64,000 nucleotides of DNA from Candidatus Paracaedibacteraceae bacterium. Its GTDB lineage: Bacteria > Pseudomonadota > Alphaproteobacteria > Paracaedibacterales > Paracaedibacteraceae. The notes under the pieces were generated by a model. The model was given only the letters and a program-made list of their open reading frames with translations, did not search any database and was not told the DNA's origin. The translations under genes and the position numbers were made by a program. Shown here one piece after another: positions 27,391 to 34,779 of the stretch. Numbering within the stretch: position 1 is the first letter of the stretch; each line of letters starts with the position of its first letter. The DNA lies in assembly GCA_019636055.1 (NCBI GenBank), contig JAHBYH010000001.1, positions 664,944 to 728,943 on the forward strand. Direction: 5' to 3'.

Positions 27391-30219
27391 TTATTGGTTC
27401 ATTGCGTTTTGAATGAAGTCTCTTAAAGAAGATGCTCTGCCTGGGTCTAGGTTCACATTTGAACTTTGGCCGGATCTGTGCATCCGATGGACGCCTGTTT
27501 TTTGTCCGTTTAAACTGACGTGAACCCCTGATCCTTTACCGTTCGTAACGGATCCACCTAGATGTGTGACTATTCTTTGGAAATCCTGGAACGTGATATT
27601 GTTTTGTGGGTCTAAGAAAACCTCAAGGTCCTGCATGAGGCGTTGTTCAGGGGCAGAACTAGGTGTTTTTTCTTCCGGAATGTAGCTCTCTATTTGTTTT
27701 GTTGTGCTGACTTGCGCTTGCCTTGCATCTTGAAGGACTTGGCGTGCCTCTTCTTTTTTCCCGGCTAATAGTTTTTTTGCAATTTTTTCTTCTTGACTCT
27801 GGTTGAGGGAGATATTTCTTCGTAAAATACGGTTTGCTGATTTTGCTAGTTCAAAACCGGCATCTTCTGCATTTTGTAAGAAAATAAATGCTTCTTTTCG
27901 CATAGCTAACTTGCGATCATCCTTAAAGTTCGACGATGTTATGTATAGATATAGACCCAATGTGTATTGGGCTTGAATGACGCCGGATGTTGCAGCAGAA
28001 ACAAGTAAGTTAATTGCGGTATCTGTAGCTTCAGTATTGATCAAGACAGTTGCTGTAACGTACTGATGATATGGCTCATTCAAATCAAGCTGGTGGGTTA
28101 GCTGAATCAAGTCTGATAGTTCTTCTGTCGTTCTTAGCCGTGAGAGACCGTATGATATGTATTGAACTGTTGCATCAGCATCCCCCATTTCAGCTCCTTG
28201 TCCGTAATACATTTCTGCGAGCTCATCATCTTTTTCGACGATGACACCGTTTTGATAAAGGGCGCCGAGATTATTAGCTGCAATCGGATTACCCAAAGCT
28301 AAGGATTTTTTGTAAAGTCCAACGATTTCATCTGATGCTGTGCGGCCTTGTGTCTGTTCAAGGCAGAACCCTAAATTTGTTTGTGCTCCATGGTGATCCG
28401 GTGCAAGGCGATAATACTTAATTGCTGTCTCTAATGACAGTTCAAAGCCCCATAGACCTTGTTCATAAGCGTAGCCAAGATTGCAATAGGCAAATTCTGA
28501 TTTTTCTTTTTCTAAGAGCACTAAGTACTCGTGAATTTTCTCATCACAATTCTCAAAGTGATTTTTGAAGTTTTCGATCATCAAAAGACATAGTTGCTCA
28601 ATATTTGTGGTGTTGTTTTCCTTGGCTAAAGTTATAACAAATTTAATTAAAAGTTCTTGATCTGAAGGGGGTAGAGTCTCACGCTGATTTAGGTTCTTTG
28701 CAACCCAATAGTTTTGTGCATCTTTATCACCTTCTTGTGCTGCTTCTCTCAGAAGTCTTGCGGCTTCTTGCTCATCTTTGGGGATATTGAACGTATCAAA
28801 ACCAGGATGGACATGGGCGAGTAATCCGGATAAAAGATATTTTGCTTCCGGAAGGTCTTTTGCTCGCTTCAGATAGCCAAAAGCTAAGATCTGATTTTTG
28901 GGGTATACGTCACCAGATCCGTTGAGATAGCGTTTTGCTAACAATAACGATGTGTTTTGATCGCCTTTGTTTGAGGCGCGTTCAAAATACTTTTTTGCAG
29001 CAGCGGGGTCAATTTGGGTTCCGCGTCCATTATCAATCATGCTTCCTGTATTATAGAGTGCAGTCGGATCTTCGTATAGCTCTGCGGCTGTTCTGAAGTA
29101 ATCCAAAGCTTTACTTTCGTCCACCTCTATGCCACTTAATCCTTTGTCATATATAGTTCCAAGCATTTGAAGACATCGAGAGTGGGATTTTTGGTGTGTG
29201 GTATAATTCAGATCTGTGGGTTGTATGGCTTTGAATGATTCAAGTGCCCTTGTAAACCAATAGATGCTTCGATTGATATCCGGAGCAAAGCTGCTTTCGG
29301 GGTTTTCGCTAAAAGCCTCTCCTAGTTTATGTTGAGCATCAAAGCTGCCGGATAATGCAGCAAGATAAAACCATCTTAATTGCTGAGGCGTTTCGGCTGA
29401 CGGGATAGATGGCAAGTCTATACTGAGTTTGTTGGCATAGTAACTAAACATAATTTGTATGTCGGCGTTCCCTTTTTGGGCTGCTACAAATTGCCATTGT
29501 GCTTTGCGATGTGCGTTTTTAGGAAGCGTTACAGGCGGTGTGCCTGGTAGTTTTCCGCCAGCTGTATAAAGTCTGGATAGTGTTGTCTCTGGAAGTCCTG
29601 ATTCGGCGTTAACTGATAATATCCCTTGGCTTTTTAAATACTGTGCTTCATGCAAATATGATTTTTCTATTTTAATATTGTGCTTGCCTGCAACGCTTTT
29701 AAGGCGGTCAAGAGCGAGAATTGAGTAAGGATCTGCGTATTTGGCTGCCTTCAAGTATCCTTTGATAGTAGTTTTTATCTGGCTATTGCTTGGTTTTTGG
29801 CCTAATTTTGCTTCTTGATAACGAGCTAAGATAAAATAACCATAACCTGTTTGGTATTGATTACTTAATGATTCAATTTGACTGGCTATATCTTTCTGGT
29901 TTGTATCTAGACTCTGGGCAAGTAGGGATATTTTTAAAAATACATCGCCGCCCGGATAACCTGTTGGCGCGAATTGGGCGTGGTCGAGTCGTTCAACCCA
30001 ATCAGATTTTGTTTGGCCTTCAAGTGCATCTGGGTCTATAAGGTTATTTTCTTGGCAATATTGCAGGAAAGGAAAGACGCGTGCATCATTGATTTGCGTG
30101 TCCCTTAAGAATGTCGTGACAGCGCCTGTATAATCTTTTTTTTCGAATAACAATTCAGCTTGATCAAAAGCTTGACTGGAAAGGTTGAGGAGGAGGGAAG
30201 ATAAAAGTCTTTTGTGCAT
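27391..30219 (-). CDS. Exported Sel1-like repeat protein with HicA-like C-terminal domain
   Basis: A 942-residue protein. The first 18 residues (MHKRLLSSLLLNLSSQA) look like a signal peptide. Most of the chain is Sel1/TPR-type repeats, for example LGAIYDKGL-like, YNTGSMIDNGRG, AKKYFERASNKGD, LGALYQNG and AEMYYGQGAEMGDADA. Such solenoids mediate protein contacts and are common in host-interaction factors. The last 68 residues (875-942) resemble the small HicA fold: FQDFQRIVTHLGGSV, GKGSGVHVSLNG, HRMH, SLRDFIQNA. HicA is an mRNA interferase of toxin-antitoxin pairs; the His of the usual GSH motif is Gly here, so RNase activity is uncertain. No hicB is adjacent. Confidence 0.75.
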   Translation of the reverse strand: MHKRLLSSLLLNLSSQAFDQAELLFEKKDYTGAVTTFLRDTQINDARVFPFLQYCQENNLIDPDALEGQTKSDWVERLDHAQFAPTGYPGGDVFLKISLLAQSLDTNQKDIASQIESLSNQYQTGYGYFILARYQEAKLGQKPSNSQIKTTIKGYLKAAKYADPYSILALDRLKSVAGKHNIKIEKSYLHEAQYLKSQGILSVNAESGLPETTLSRLYTAGGKLPGTPPVTLPKNAHRKAQWQFVAAQKGNADIQIMFSYYANKLSIDLPSIPSAETPQQLRWFYLAALSGSFDAQHKLGEAFSENPESSFAPDINRSIYWFTRALESFKAIQPTDLNYTTHQKSHSRCLQMLGTIYDKGLSGIEVDESKALDYFRTAAELYEDPTALYNTGSMIDNGRGTQIDPAAAKKYFERASNKGDQNTSLLLAKRYLNGSGDVYPKNQILAFGYLKRAKDLPEAKYLLSGLLAHVHPGFDTFNIPKDEQEAARLLREAAQEGDKDAQNYWVAKNLNQRETLPPSDQELLIKFVITLAKENNTTNIEQLCLLMIENFKNHFENCDEKIHEYLVLLEKEKSEFAYCNLGYAYEQGLWGFELSLETAIKYYRLAPDHHGAQTNLGFCLEQTQGRTASDEIVGLYKKSLALGNPIAANNLGALYQNGVIVEKDDELAEMYYGQGAEMGDADATVQYISYGLSRLRTTEELSDLIQLTHQLDLNEPYHQYVTATVLINTEATDTAINLLVSAATSGVIQAQYTLGLYLYITSSNFKDDRKLAMRKEAFIFLQNAEDAGFELAKSANRILRRNISLNQSQEEKIAKKLLAGKKEEARQVLQDARQAQVSTTKQIESYIPEEKTPSSAPEQRLMQDLEVFLDPQNNITFQDFQRIVTHLGGSVTNGKGSGVHVSLNGQKTGVHRMHRSGQSSNVNLDPGRASSLRDFIQNAMNQ

Positions 30220-30397
30220 GTATTTTGATCCTATTACATTTTATAATTTTATATATGGGTTTATTTGGTATAAATACAATTTTTATTTTCTTGGTGTTAT
30301 TTGTATTTAAATAAAATAGGAATATGGAATCAGATTATGGGTTTTGATGTAAATGCGATACAGAACTTGTTTGGGGAAAAAGGGGGATTTTTATAGC

Positions 30398-30424
30398 CAT
30401 TCATATTACTCAGTGGGCATCATA
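30398..30424 (-). repeat. Family A repeat, copy 2, left part split by IS
   Basis: CATTCATATTACTCAGTGGG and following bases match 54065-54090 of copy 3. The copy continues after the IS630 at 31331. Joining 30424 to 31333 restores one continuous repeat. Confidence 0.75.
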
Positions 30425-31330
30425 TAGTCAAAACAAAATAAAAAGGCTATAATTTTAGAAAAAGGTTTGAGTAATTTTCTAAATGACGTATTCAATAGAT
30501 TTTCGTATAAAAGTATTTGAGGTAAAAGCAAGAGAAGGTTTTACCTACGAGGAAACAGCAAAATATTTTGGGATAGGAAAAACGACATTAGTAAGATGGC
30601 ATCGAAGGCTATCCCCCTTACTGAGTCGTAATAAACCTGCCACAGCCATTAACATGGATCTCTTGAAACAAGATGTGGAGAAGTATCCAGATTCGTACCA
30701 ATATGAGCGAGCAGAACGATTCAAGGTTAGTCAAATGTGCATTCACTATGCCCTTAAACGATTAGGTGTTTCCTATAAAAAAAACTCTAAACCACCCAAG
30801 GGCGAATCCCGAAAAGCGGTCTATGTTTTGTCAAACAATTGAGGAGTTAAGAAAGGATGAACTTCCTTTAGTCTTCATAGATGAAAGTGGGTTTGCCCAT
30901 GATATGCCTCGCACACATGGATATTCATCGAAAGGACAGAAATGTTATGGTCTGCAGGATTGGGGAGCAAAAGGAAGAACGAATGTAATCGGGGCTTTGT
31001 GTAAAGGGGTTTTGCTAACAGTCACTTTACTGAACGGCAGTGTGAATACAGAAGTTTTTAATGCGTGGGTGGATCAAGATTTGATCCCAAAATTACCACC
31101 TAAAAGCGTTGTAATTATGGATAATGCCACATTTCATAAAAGTCCGCTTATATATGAAATGCTAGAAAATGCAGGGCATAAGTTATTATATTTGCCACCC
31201 TATTCCCCAGATCTCAATCCTATCGAGAAAAAATGGGCTCAAGCAAAAAAATTAAGACGTAAAACAGGACTTTCATTAGAACAACTCTTTTTAACGACTT
31301 ATTTATAACCGGTTTATTTTGTTCTGACTA
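30425..31330 (+). mobile_element. IS630-family insertion sequence
   Basis: 906 bases with terminal inverted repeats. The left end starts TAGTCAAAACAAAATAAA; the right end reads TAGTCAGAACAAAATAAA on the minus strand. TA dinucleotides flank both sides (30423-30424 and 31331-31332), the known IS630/Tc1 target duplication. It carries a split transposase. It sits inside an older family A repeat. Confidence 0.92.
30483..31308 (+). CDS. IS630 transposase, two overlapping frames
   Basis: The first frame (30483-30842) encodes the helix-turn-helix region (YSIDFRIKVFEVKAREGFTYEETAKYFGIGKTTLVRWHRR). The second (open from 30766 to 31308) encodes the DDE catalytic part with VFIDESGFA, VVIMDNATFH and YLPPYSPDLNPIEKKWAQAK. 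The natural junction is at a run of eight A (30777-30784): reading ...GVSYKK then TLNHPRANPEKRSMFCQ gives one normal transposase of about 275 residues. The change is +1 (or -2). IS630 elements are known to use frameshifting or slippage, so it may be active; simple decay is the alternative. Confidence 0.88.
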
Positions 31331-31407
31331 TAATAGCGTCACTCAATGTACTAAGGGTACGCTTCATACCTGTTGCTTGTCTAATCACTAATCTAACTGG
31401 CTATAGG
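31331..31407 (-). repeat. Family A repeat, copy 2, right part split by IS
   Basis: GCGTCACTCAATGTACTAAG and GGTACGCTT match copy 3 (54096-54122). It extends into the 3' end of the rhodanese gene and encodes its last residues. Confidence 0.75.
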
Positions 31408-31924
31408 ATTTATTCCATGGCATTAATGCCATTAGATAAGTTAATCCGCATGTTCCGCTGAGGCCGGCATAAATAAGACCGATTCCGGGAATTGTTGCGA
31501 GTAAGGCCAAAGTTGGGTTGACAGTTAGGGCGAGGGTGACGCTGATTAAGGTCCAGATTCCTATGGTAAGTTGTGCCTGTTGAATCAATGACATTCTGGG
31601 TAACTGTTGTCCGGTAATAGGCAGGCCGGCCTCTACCCAAGCAGATATCCCGCCTTCAAGATTGTAGAGCGTGTTCTTGTCTAATTCAGTTTCTAGCTTC
31701 TGACAGGCTGCTAATCCACGCATACCCCGTTGGCAGTTGATGACGATTTTTTTGTTGGGATATTCGGGTAATGCGGTGATACAGACTTGAGATAAGGGTA
31801 TTGATACTGCATCCATAATGTGGCCACTCGCATATTCGCTCGGGTCGCGGACATCGATTAGGATCACTTCATCTTGATCTAACCATTGTTTTAGTGTTTC
31901 TGGGGGCACTGATTTATAGGGCAT
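31388..31924 (-). CDS. Rhodanese with C-terminal DUF2892-type membrane pair (YgaP-like)
   Basis: 178 residues. The N-terminal rhodanese domain has VILIDVRDPSEYASGHI and the active-site loop CQRGMR (Cys64). The C-terminal part has two helices (LTIGIWTLISVTLALT and TIPGIGLIYAGLSGTCGLTYLMALMPW) typical of DUF2892. Such proteins transfer sulfane sulfur at the membrane. It lies 26 bases downstream of the ArsR-type regulator with conserved cysteines, so a persulfide/sulfide response operon is likely. The last few codons come from an intergenic repeat. Confidence 0.9.
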   Translation of the reverse strand: MPYKSVPPETLKQWLDQDEVILIDVRDPSEYASGHIMDAVSIPLSQVCITALPEYPNKKIVINCQRGMRGLAACQKLETELDKNTLYNLEGGISAWVEAGLPITGQQLPRMSLIQQAQLTIGIWTLISVTLALTVNPTLALLATIPGIGLIYAGLSGTCGLTYLMALMPWNKSYSQLD

Positions 31925-31950
31925 GAGAATCTCCTTTATATTAGGGTTAT

Positions 31951-32256
31951 CTAATCTGAACAGTAGATTAAGTGGAGGGTTGATATGAGCGCTATTACTT
32001 TCATATTGTTCAGTCTATAAAATACTTGGCGACCTATTTTTCTTGATACTATGATGCTTTCGCTTTTAAGTTTGGCGAGATGCTGTGAGACAGAAGATTG
32101 TGATAATTTTGTTGCCTCAATAAGATCACTTACATTCTTTTCGCCTGAGATAAGGGTGCACAATATCATTAAGCGATTTCTGTTGGCCAGTTGCTTTAAT
32201 AATGTTTCTGCCGCTGTAGCTTTTGTTTGAAATAAATGGTCTTGTGTCATCATCAT
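31951..32256 (-). CDS. bigR: ArsR-family persulfide-type regulator (BigR/SqrR-like)
   Basis: Winged helix repressor of 101 residues. The recognition part is VSDLIEATKLSQSSVSQHLAKLKSESII. Cys33 (LMILCTL) and Cys99 (LIYC) lie where BigR/SqrR proteins carry the two cysteines that form a tetrasulfide or disulfide on exposure to persulfide. It faces a divergent AhpD-like gene and heads the rhodanese operon. Three tandem ATGs open the ORF. Confidence 0.82.
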   Translation of the reverse strand: MMMTQDHLFQTKATAAETLLKQLANRNRLMILCTLISGEKNVSDLIEATKLSQSSVSQHLAKLKSESIIVSRKIGRQVFYRLNNMKVIALISTLHLIYCSD

Positions 32257-32259
32257 ATC

Positions 32260-32273
32260 TATAATATATTATA
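32260..32273. promoter_or_regulatory. Candidate operator between bigR and the AhpD-like gene
   Basis: TATAATATATTATA is a perfect 14-base palindrome in the 56-base divergent gap, directly upstream of the bigR start. Position and symmetry fit autoregulation by the ArsR protein; AT-rich palindromes also occur by chance. Confidence 0.45.
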
Positions 32274-32312
32274 AGTATCTAATGTATTCAAGTGCCGACT
32301 ATGGAGTTTATT

Positions 32313-32672
32313 ATGCAAAAAGATTATATCGCAATTACTCAGCGAATTTCAGGGAATATGAAAACCTTGCGTTCTGATATTTCTGAGACGATGCAGGGGT
32401 TTTCTTCTATGGCTCAGGCTGCTTTGAAAGATGGTGCGTTGGATAAGAAAACCAAAGAGTTGATTGCTTTGGCAATTGGTGTTGCAACCCGTTGTGACGG
32501 ATGTATCGGGTTCCATGCAGAAGCCTTGGTGAAACTGGGGGCAACAAAGGCGGAAGTCGAAGAAGTTCTTGGTATGACTATTTACATGGGGGGTGGCCCA
32601 TCCTTAATGTATGCAGCTGATGCAATTGCAGCTTTTGAGCAATTTTCAGCCAAGTATAATGCTGTTGCTTAA
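32313..32672 (+). CDS. AhpD-like carboxymuconolactone decarboxylase family protein
   Basis: 119 residues from the ATG at 32313, chosen because GGAG lies seven bases upstream; upstream GTG and ATG starts lack one. It has the redox motif CDGCIGFH (Cys61, Cys64, His68) and TKELIALAIGVATR, as in AhpD-fold peroxidase partners. It probably handles peroxide or thiol stress. Divergence from the BigR-like regulator suggests shared control. Confidence 0.9.
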   Translation: MQKDYIAITQRISGNMKTLRSDISETMQGFSSMAQAALKDGALDKKTKELIALAIGVATRCDGCIGFHAEALVKLGATKAEVEEVLGMTIYMGGGPSLMYAADAIAAFEQFSAKYNAVA

Positions 32673-32695
32673 GGGCGAAATCAAATAAAAATCAA

Positions 32696-32723
32696 AAACT
32701 TGGGTGAATGCTCAAGTTTTTTA
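32696..32723 (+). terminator. Terminator of the AhpD-like gene
   Basis: AACTTG (32697-32702) pairs with CAAGTT (32713-32718), followed by a T6 run. It is a short stem, but well placed 24 bases after the stop. Confidence 0.7.
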
Positions 32724-32787
32724 TTGCAGATGTGCTGTGAATAATGTAATTATATGGACAATTGTATTTTTTTATAGAGATAAAATA

Positions 32788-33222
32788 ATGGCTTTAAAAA
32801 TTCGTCTAGCCCGTGGTGGCGCAAAAAAGCGTCCTTTTTACAGAATCGTTGTTGCTGAAGCGACAGCTCCACGCGACGGTAAATTTATTGAAAAAGTTGG
32901 GACATATAACCCACTTTTAGAACAAGGTCACGCTGAACGCATCGTTATTAATGCGGATCGTGCGAAATACTGGTTGTCTGTTGGTGCGCAACCGTCTGAT
33001 CGTGTTGCTGGTTTCTTGGCTGCTGCCGGTCTTGTTAAGGGTGCAGAAAAAGCTGAGCAAACAAAGAAATCTCAACCAAAGGCAAAAGCTCAAGAACGCC
33101 TAAGAGAACAAGCTGAAGCGGCTGAGGCTGCACGTTTAGCTGCTGAAGAAGCAAAAGCAGCTGCTGCAGCTCCGGCTGTTGAAGAAGCTGCTCCTGCAGA
33201 AGAAGCGCCTGCTGCTGAGTAA
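32788..33222 (+). CDS. rpsP: 30S ribosomal protein S16
   Basis: 144 residues from the ATG at 32788 ([38 protein letters not shown]). The first 80 residues are standard S16. The tail is a long Ala/Glu/Lys-rich extension (about 60 residues), common in alphaproteobacterial S16. It is followed by its own terminator, then rimM 234 bases on; trmD and rplS, normally next, are 10 kb away. Confidence 0.97.
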   Translation: MALKIRLARGGAKKRPFYRIVVAEATAPRDGKFIEKVGTYNPLLEQGHAERIVINADRAKYWLSVGAQPSDRVAGFLAAAGLVKGAEKAEQTKKSQPKAKAQERLREQAEAAEAARLAAEEAKAAAAAPAVEEAAPAEEAPAAE

Positions 33223-33243
33223 TTTCTTGCTCTAGAAAAATTT

Positions 33244-33271
33244 AGCCCTGACAAGTAGTCAGGGCTTTTTT
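33244..33271 (+). terminator. Terminator of rpsP
   Basis: Perfect 9-bp stem AGCCCTGAC/GTCAGGGCT with loop AAGTA and a T6 run. Confidence 0.95.
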
Positions 33272-33455
33272 ATGGGATATAACTATCCAGTCTATGACCG
33301 CCTACTGCTGAGAATCTGCGCTTCAGGTGCTCTCATGTACATAAAATCCTGTTCACCAAAGCCTTAGCAAAGGTTGGGGTCTCGATTTTTACCAGTATTC
33401 GGCTCATATCTTGAATAGTTTAGAATAATATCTTGATATTCACGGGAATATAACA

Positions 33456-33992
33456 ATGGCACTCAAAAAAATAACTGATCCAACATTAAAAAATCCAGTC
33501 TGCTTGGCGGAAATTACTTCACCACACGGTGTTCGTGGGGCCGTCAAAATTAAGACCTTTACTGAATATTCTGAAGATTTATTCGATTATGAAACATTAC
33601 GGGATGCGTCTGGCAAACCCTATGAGTTAAAATTATTTGCCCCAAAGCATAATGACCTATTAGTTGTGACTATAGACGGTGTTAATGATCGTGATGCCGC
33701 TGAGGAGTTGCGTGGAACTCAATTGTTTGTTGATCGGTCTGAATTACCGGAAACCGATGAGGATGAGTTCTATTATGAAGATTTGGTGGGGTTAAAGGTA
33801 GAGGATGTATCCGGAAATTTAATCGGTGAGATTTTGTCTGTTCAGAATTTTGGTGCGGGTGACTTTTTCGATATTAAAACACCAACAAGCGAAATCATGA
33901 CATTACCATTTACAGCCGAGGCTGTTCCTGATGTTAAGATAACCGAGGGTAAGATCATTATTGATCCGACATTCCTATTGAGCGGTAAGTAA
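33456..33992 (+). CDS. rimM: Ribosome maturation factor RimM
   Basis: 178 residues with the RimM start (CLAEITSPHGVRGAVKIKTFTE), the LRGTQLFVDRSELPE hinge and the PRC-barrel part (EFYYEDLVGLKVEDVSGNLIGEILSVQNFGAGDFFDIK). It assists 30S maturation by binding S19. The reading frame is separated from rpsP by a terminator, so it needs its own promoter. Confidence 0.96.
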   Translation: MALKKITDPTLKNPVCLAEITSPHGVRGAVKIKTFTEYSEDLFDYETLRDASGKPYELKLFAPKHNDLLVVTIDGVNDRDAAEELRGTQLFVDRSELPETDEDEFYYEDLVGLKVEDVSGNLIGEILSVQNFGAGDFFDIKTPTSEIMTLPFTAEAVPDVKITEGKIIIDPTFLLSGK

Positions 33993-34115
33993 AAAATGCC
34001 TCTTTTGCAATGGTAGGGGGGGAGGCATCGATAATACCTACTAGCGTTCTTTTTCTTTTGCTGATAATACTCCTTGCTAAATCAGCGTGGATTTGATATT
34101 TATTGTACATCATTT

Positions 34116-34202
34116 GCGGTCGTGGCGGAATTGGTAGACGCGCAGCGTTGAGGTCGCTGTGGGAGAGATCCTGTGGAAGTTCGAGTCTTCTCGACCGCAC
34201 CA
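34116..34202 (+). tRNA. tRNA-Leu (anticodon GAG)
   Basis: 87 bases including an encoded CCA. The acceptor arm is GCGGTCG/CGACCGC, the D-arm has the class II pattern TGGCGGAATTGGTAGACGCG, the anticodon loop TTGAGGT has GAG at 34150-34152, and there is a long variable arm and T-arm GTTCGAGTC. The sequence closely follows bacterial tRNA-Leu(GAG). Confidence 0.97.
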
Positions 34203-34227
34203 CAATCATCATCGAAAGTTATATAAA

Positions 34228-34779
34228 GTGAATCGTTGTTCTTGGGTTCCCTTGGATAAGCAAGATTACGTTGCCTATCATGATCATGAGTGGGGCGTCC
34301 CTGTTTATGATGACCGACATTTGTTTGAAATGCTGATTCTCGAGGGGGCTCAAGCCGGGCTTAGTTGGTATACAATACTGAAGCGTCGTGATGGATATCG
34401 TCAAGCTTTTCATAACTTTGATCCAATTAAATGTTCAGCCCTGTCTGATGCTGAGTTAGATCTGATTCTACAGACTGGTGACATTATTCGCAATCGCCTG
34501 AAAGTGTATTCTGTGCGTAAGAATGCCCTTGCTTTTATGGCTATCCAAAAAGAGTTTGGTCGTTTTGCTAATTACCTGTGGAATTTTGTAGAAGACAAGC
34601 CTATTGTCAACCATCCTCGGTCTATGGCAGATGTAAAGGCGACATCACCTGAGTCGGATAAGCTCTCAAAAGATCTCAAAAAACGGGGGATGTCCTTTGT
34701 TGGTTCAACCATTATGTATGCTTTTATGCAGGCAGTTGGAATGGTCAATGATCATTTTACGGATTGTAACTTCAGATAA
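34228..34779 (+). CDS. tag: DNA-3-methyladenine glycosylase I
   Basis: Removes 3-methyladenine in alkylation repair. From GTG at 34228 the product is 183 residues starting [10 protein letters not shown], matching the family MxRCxW start. Zinc ligands are present: the first Cys, His in YHDHEWGVP, and His and Cys in [37 protein letters not shown] and [23 protein letters not shown] are hallmarks. A longer ORF starting inside the tRNA is rejected. It overlaps the end of the mutase gene by eight bases. Confidence 0.96.
   Translation: MNRCSWVPLDKQDYVAYHDHEWGVPVYDDRHLFEMLILEGAQAGLSWYTILKRRDGYRQAFHNFDPIKCSALSDAELDLILQTGDIIRNRLKVYSVRKNALAFMAIQKEFGRFANYLWNFVEDKPIVNHPRSMADVKATSPESDKLSKDLKKRGMSFVGSTIMYAFMQAVGMVNDHFTDCNFR

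Noticed and set aside
33290-33440. Full copy of repeat family A upstream of rimM
   Set aside because: Only scattered similarity (outer AT-rich arm, a GTAC with CATGAG); too diverged to list as a feature without alignment.
33996-34028. Hairpin ATGCCTC/GAGGCAT after rimM as its terminator
   Set aside because: The T run is on the opposite strand and the loop is long, so it does not fit a plus-strand terminator; possibly a relic.
34159-34227. Longer start for tag inside the tRNA-Leu gene
   Set aside because: It would translate tRNA sequence; the GTG at 34228 gives the exact family N-terminus.
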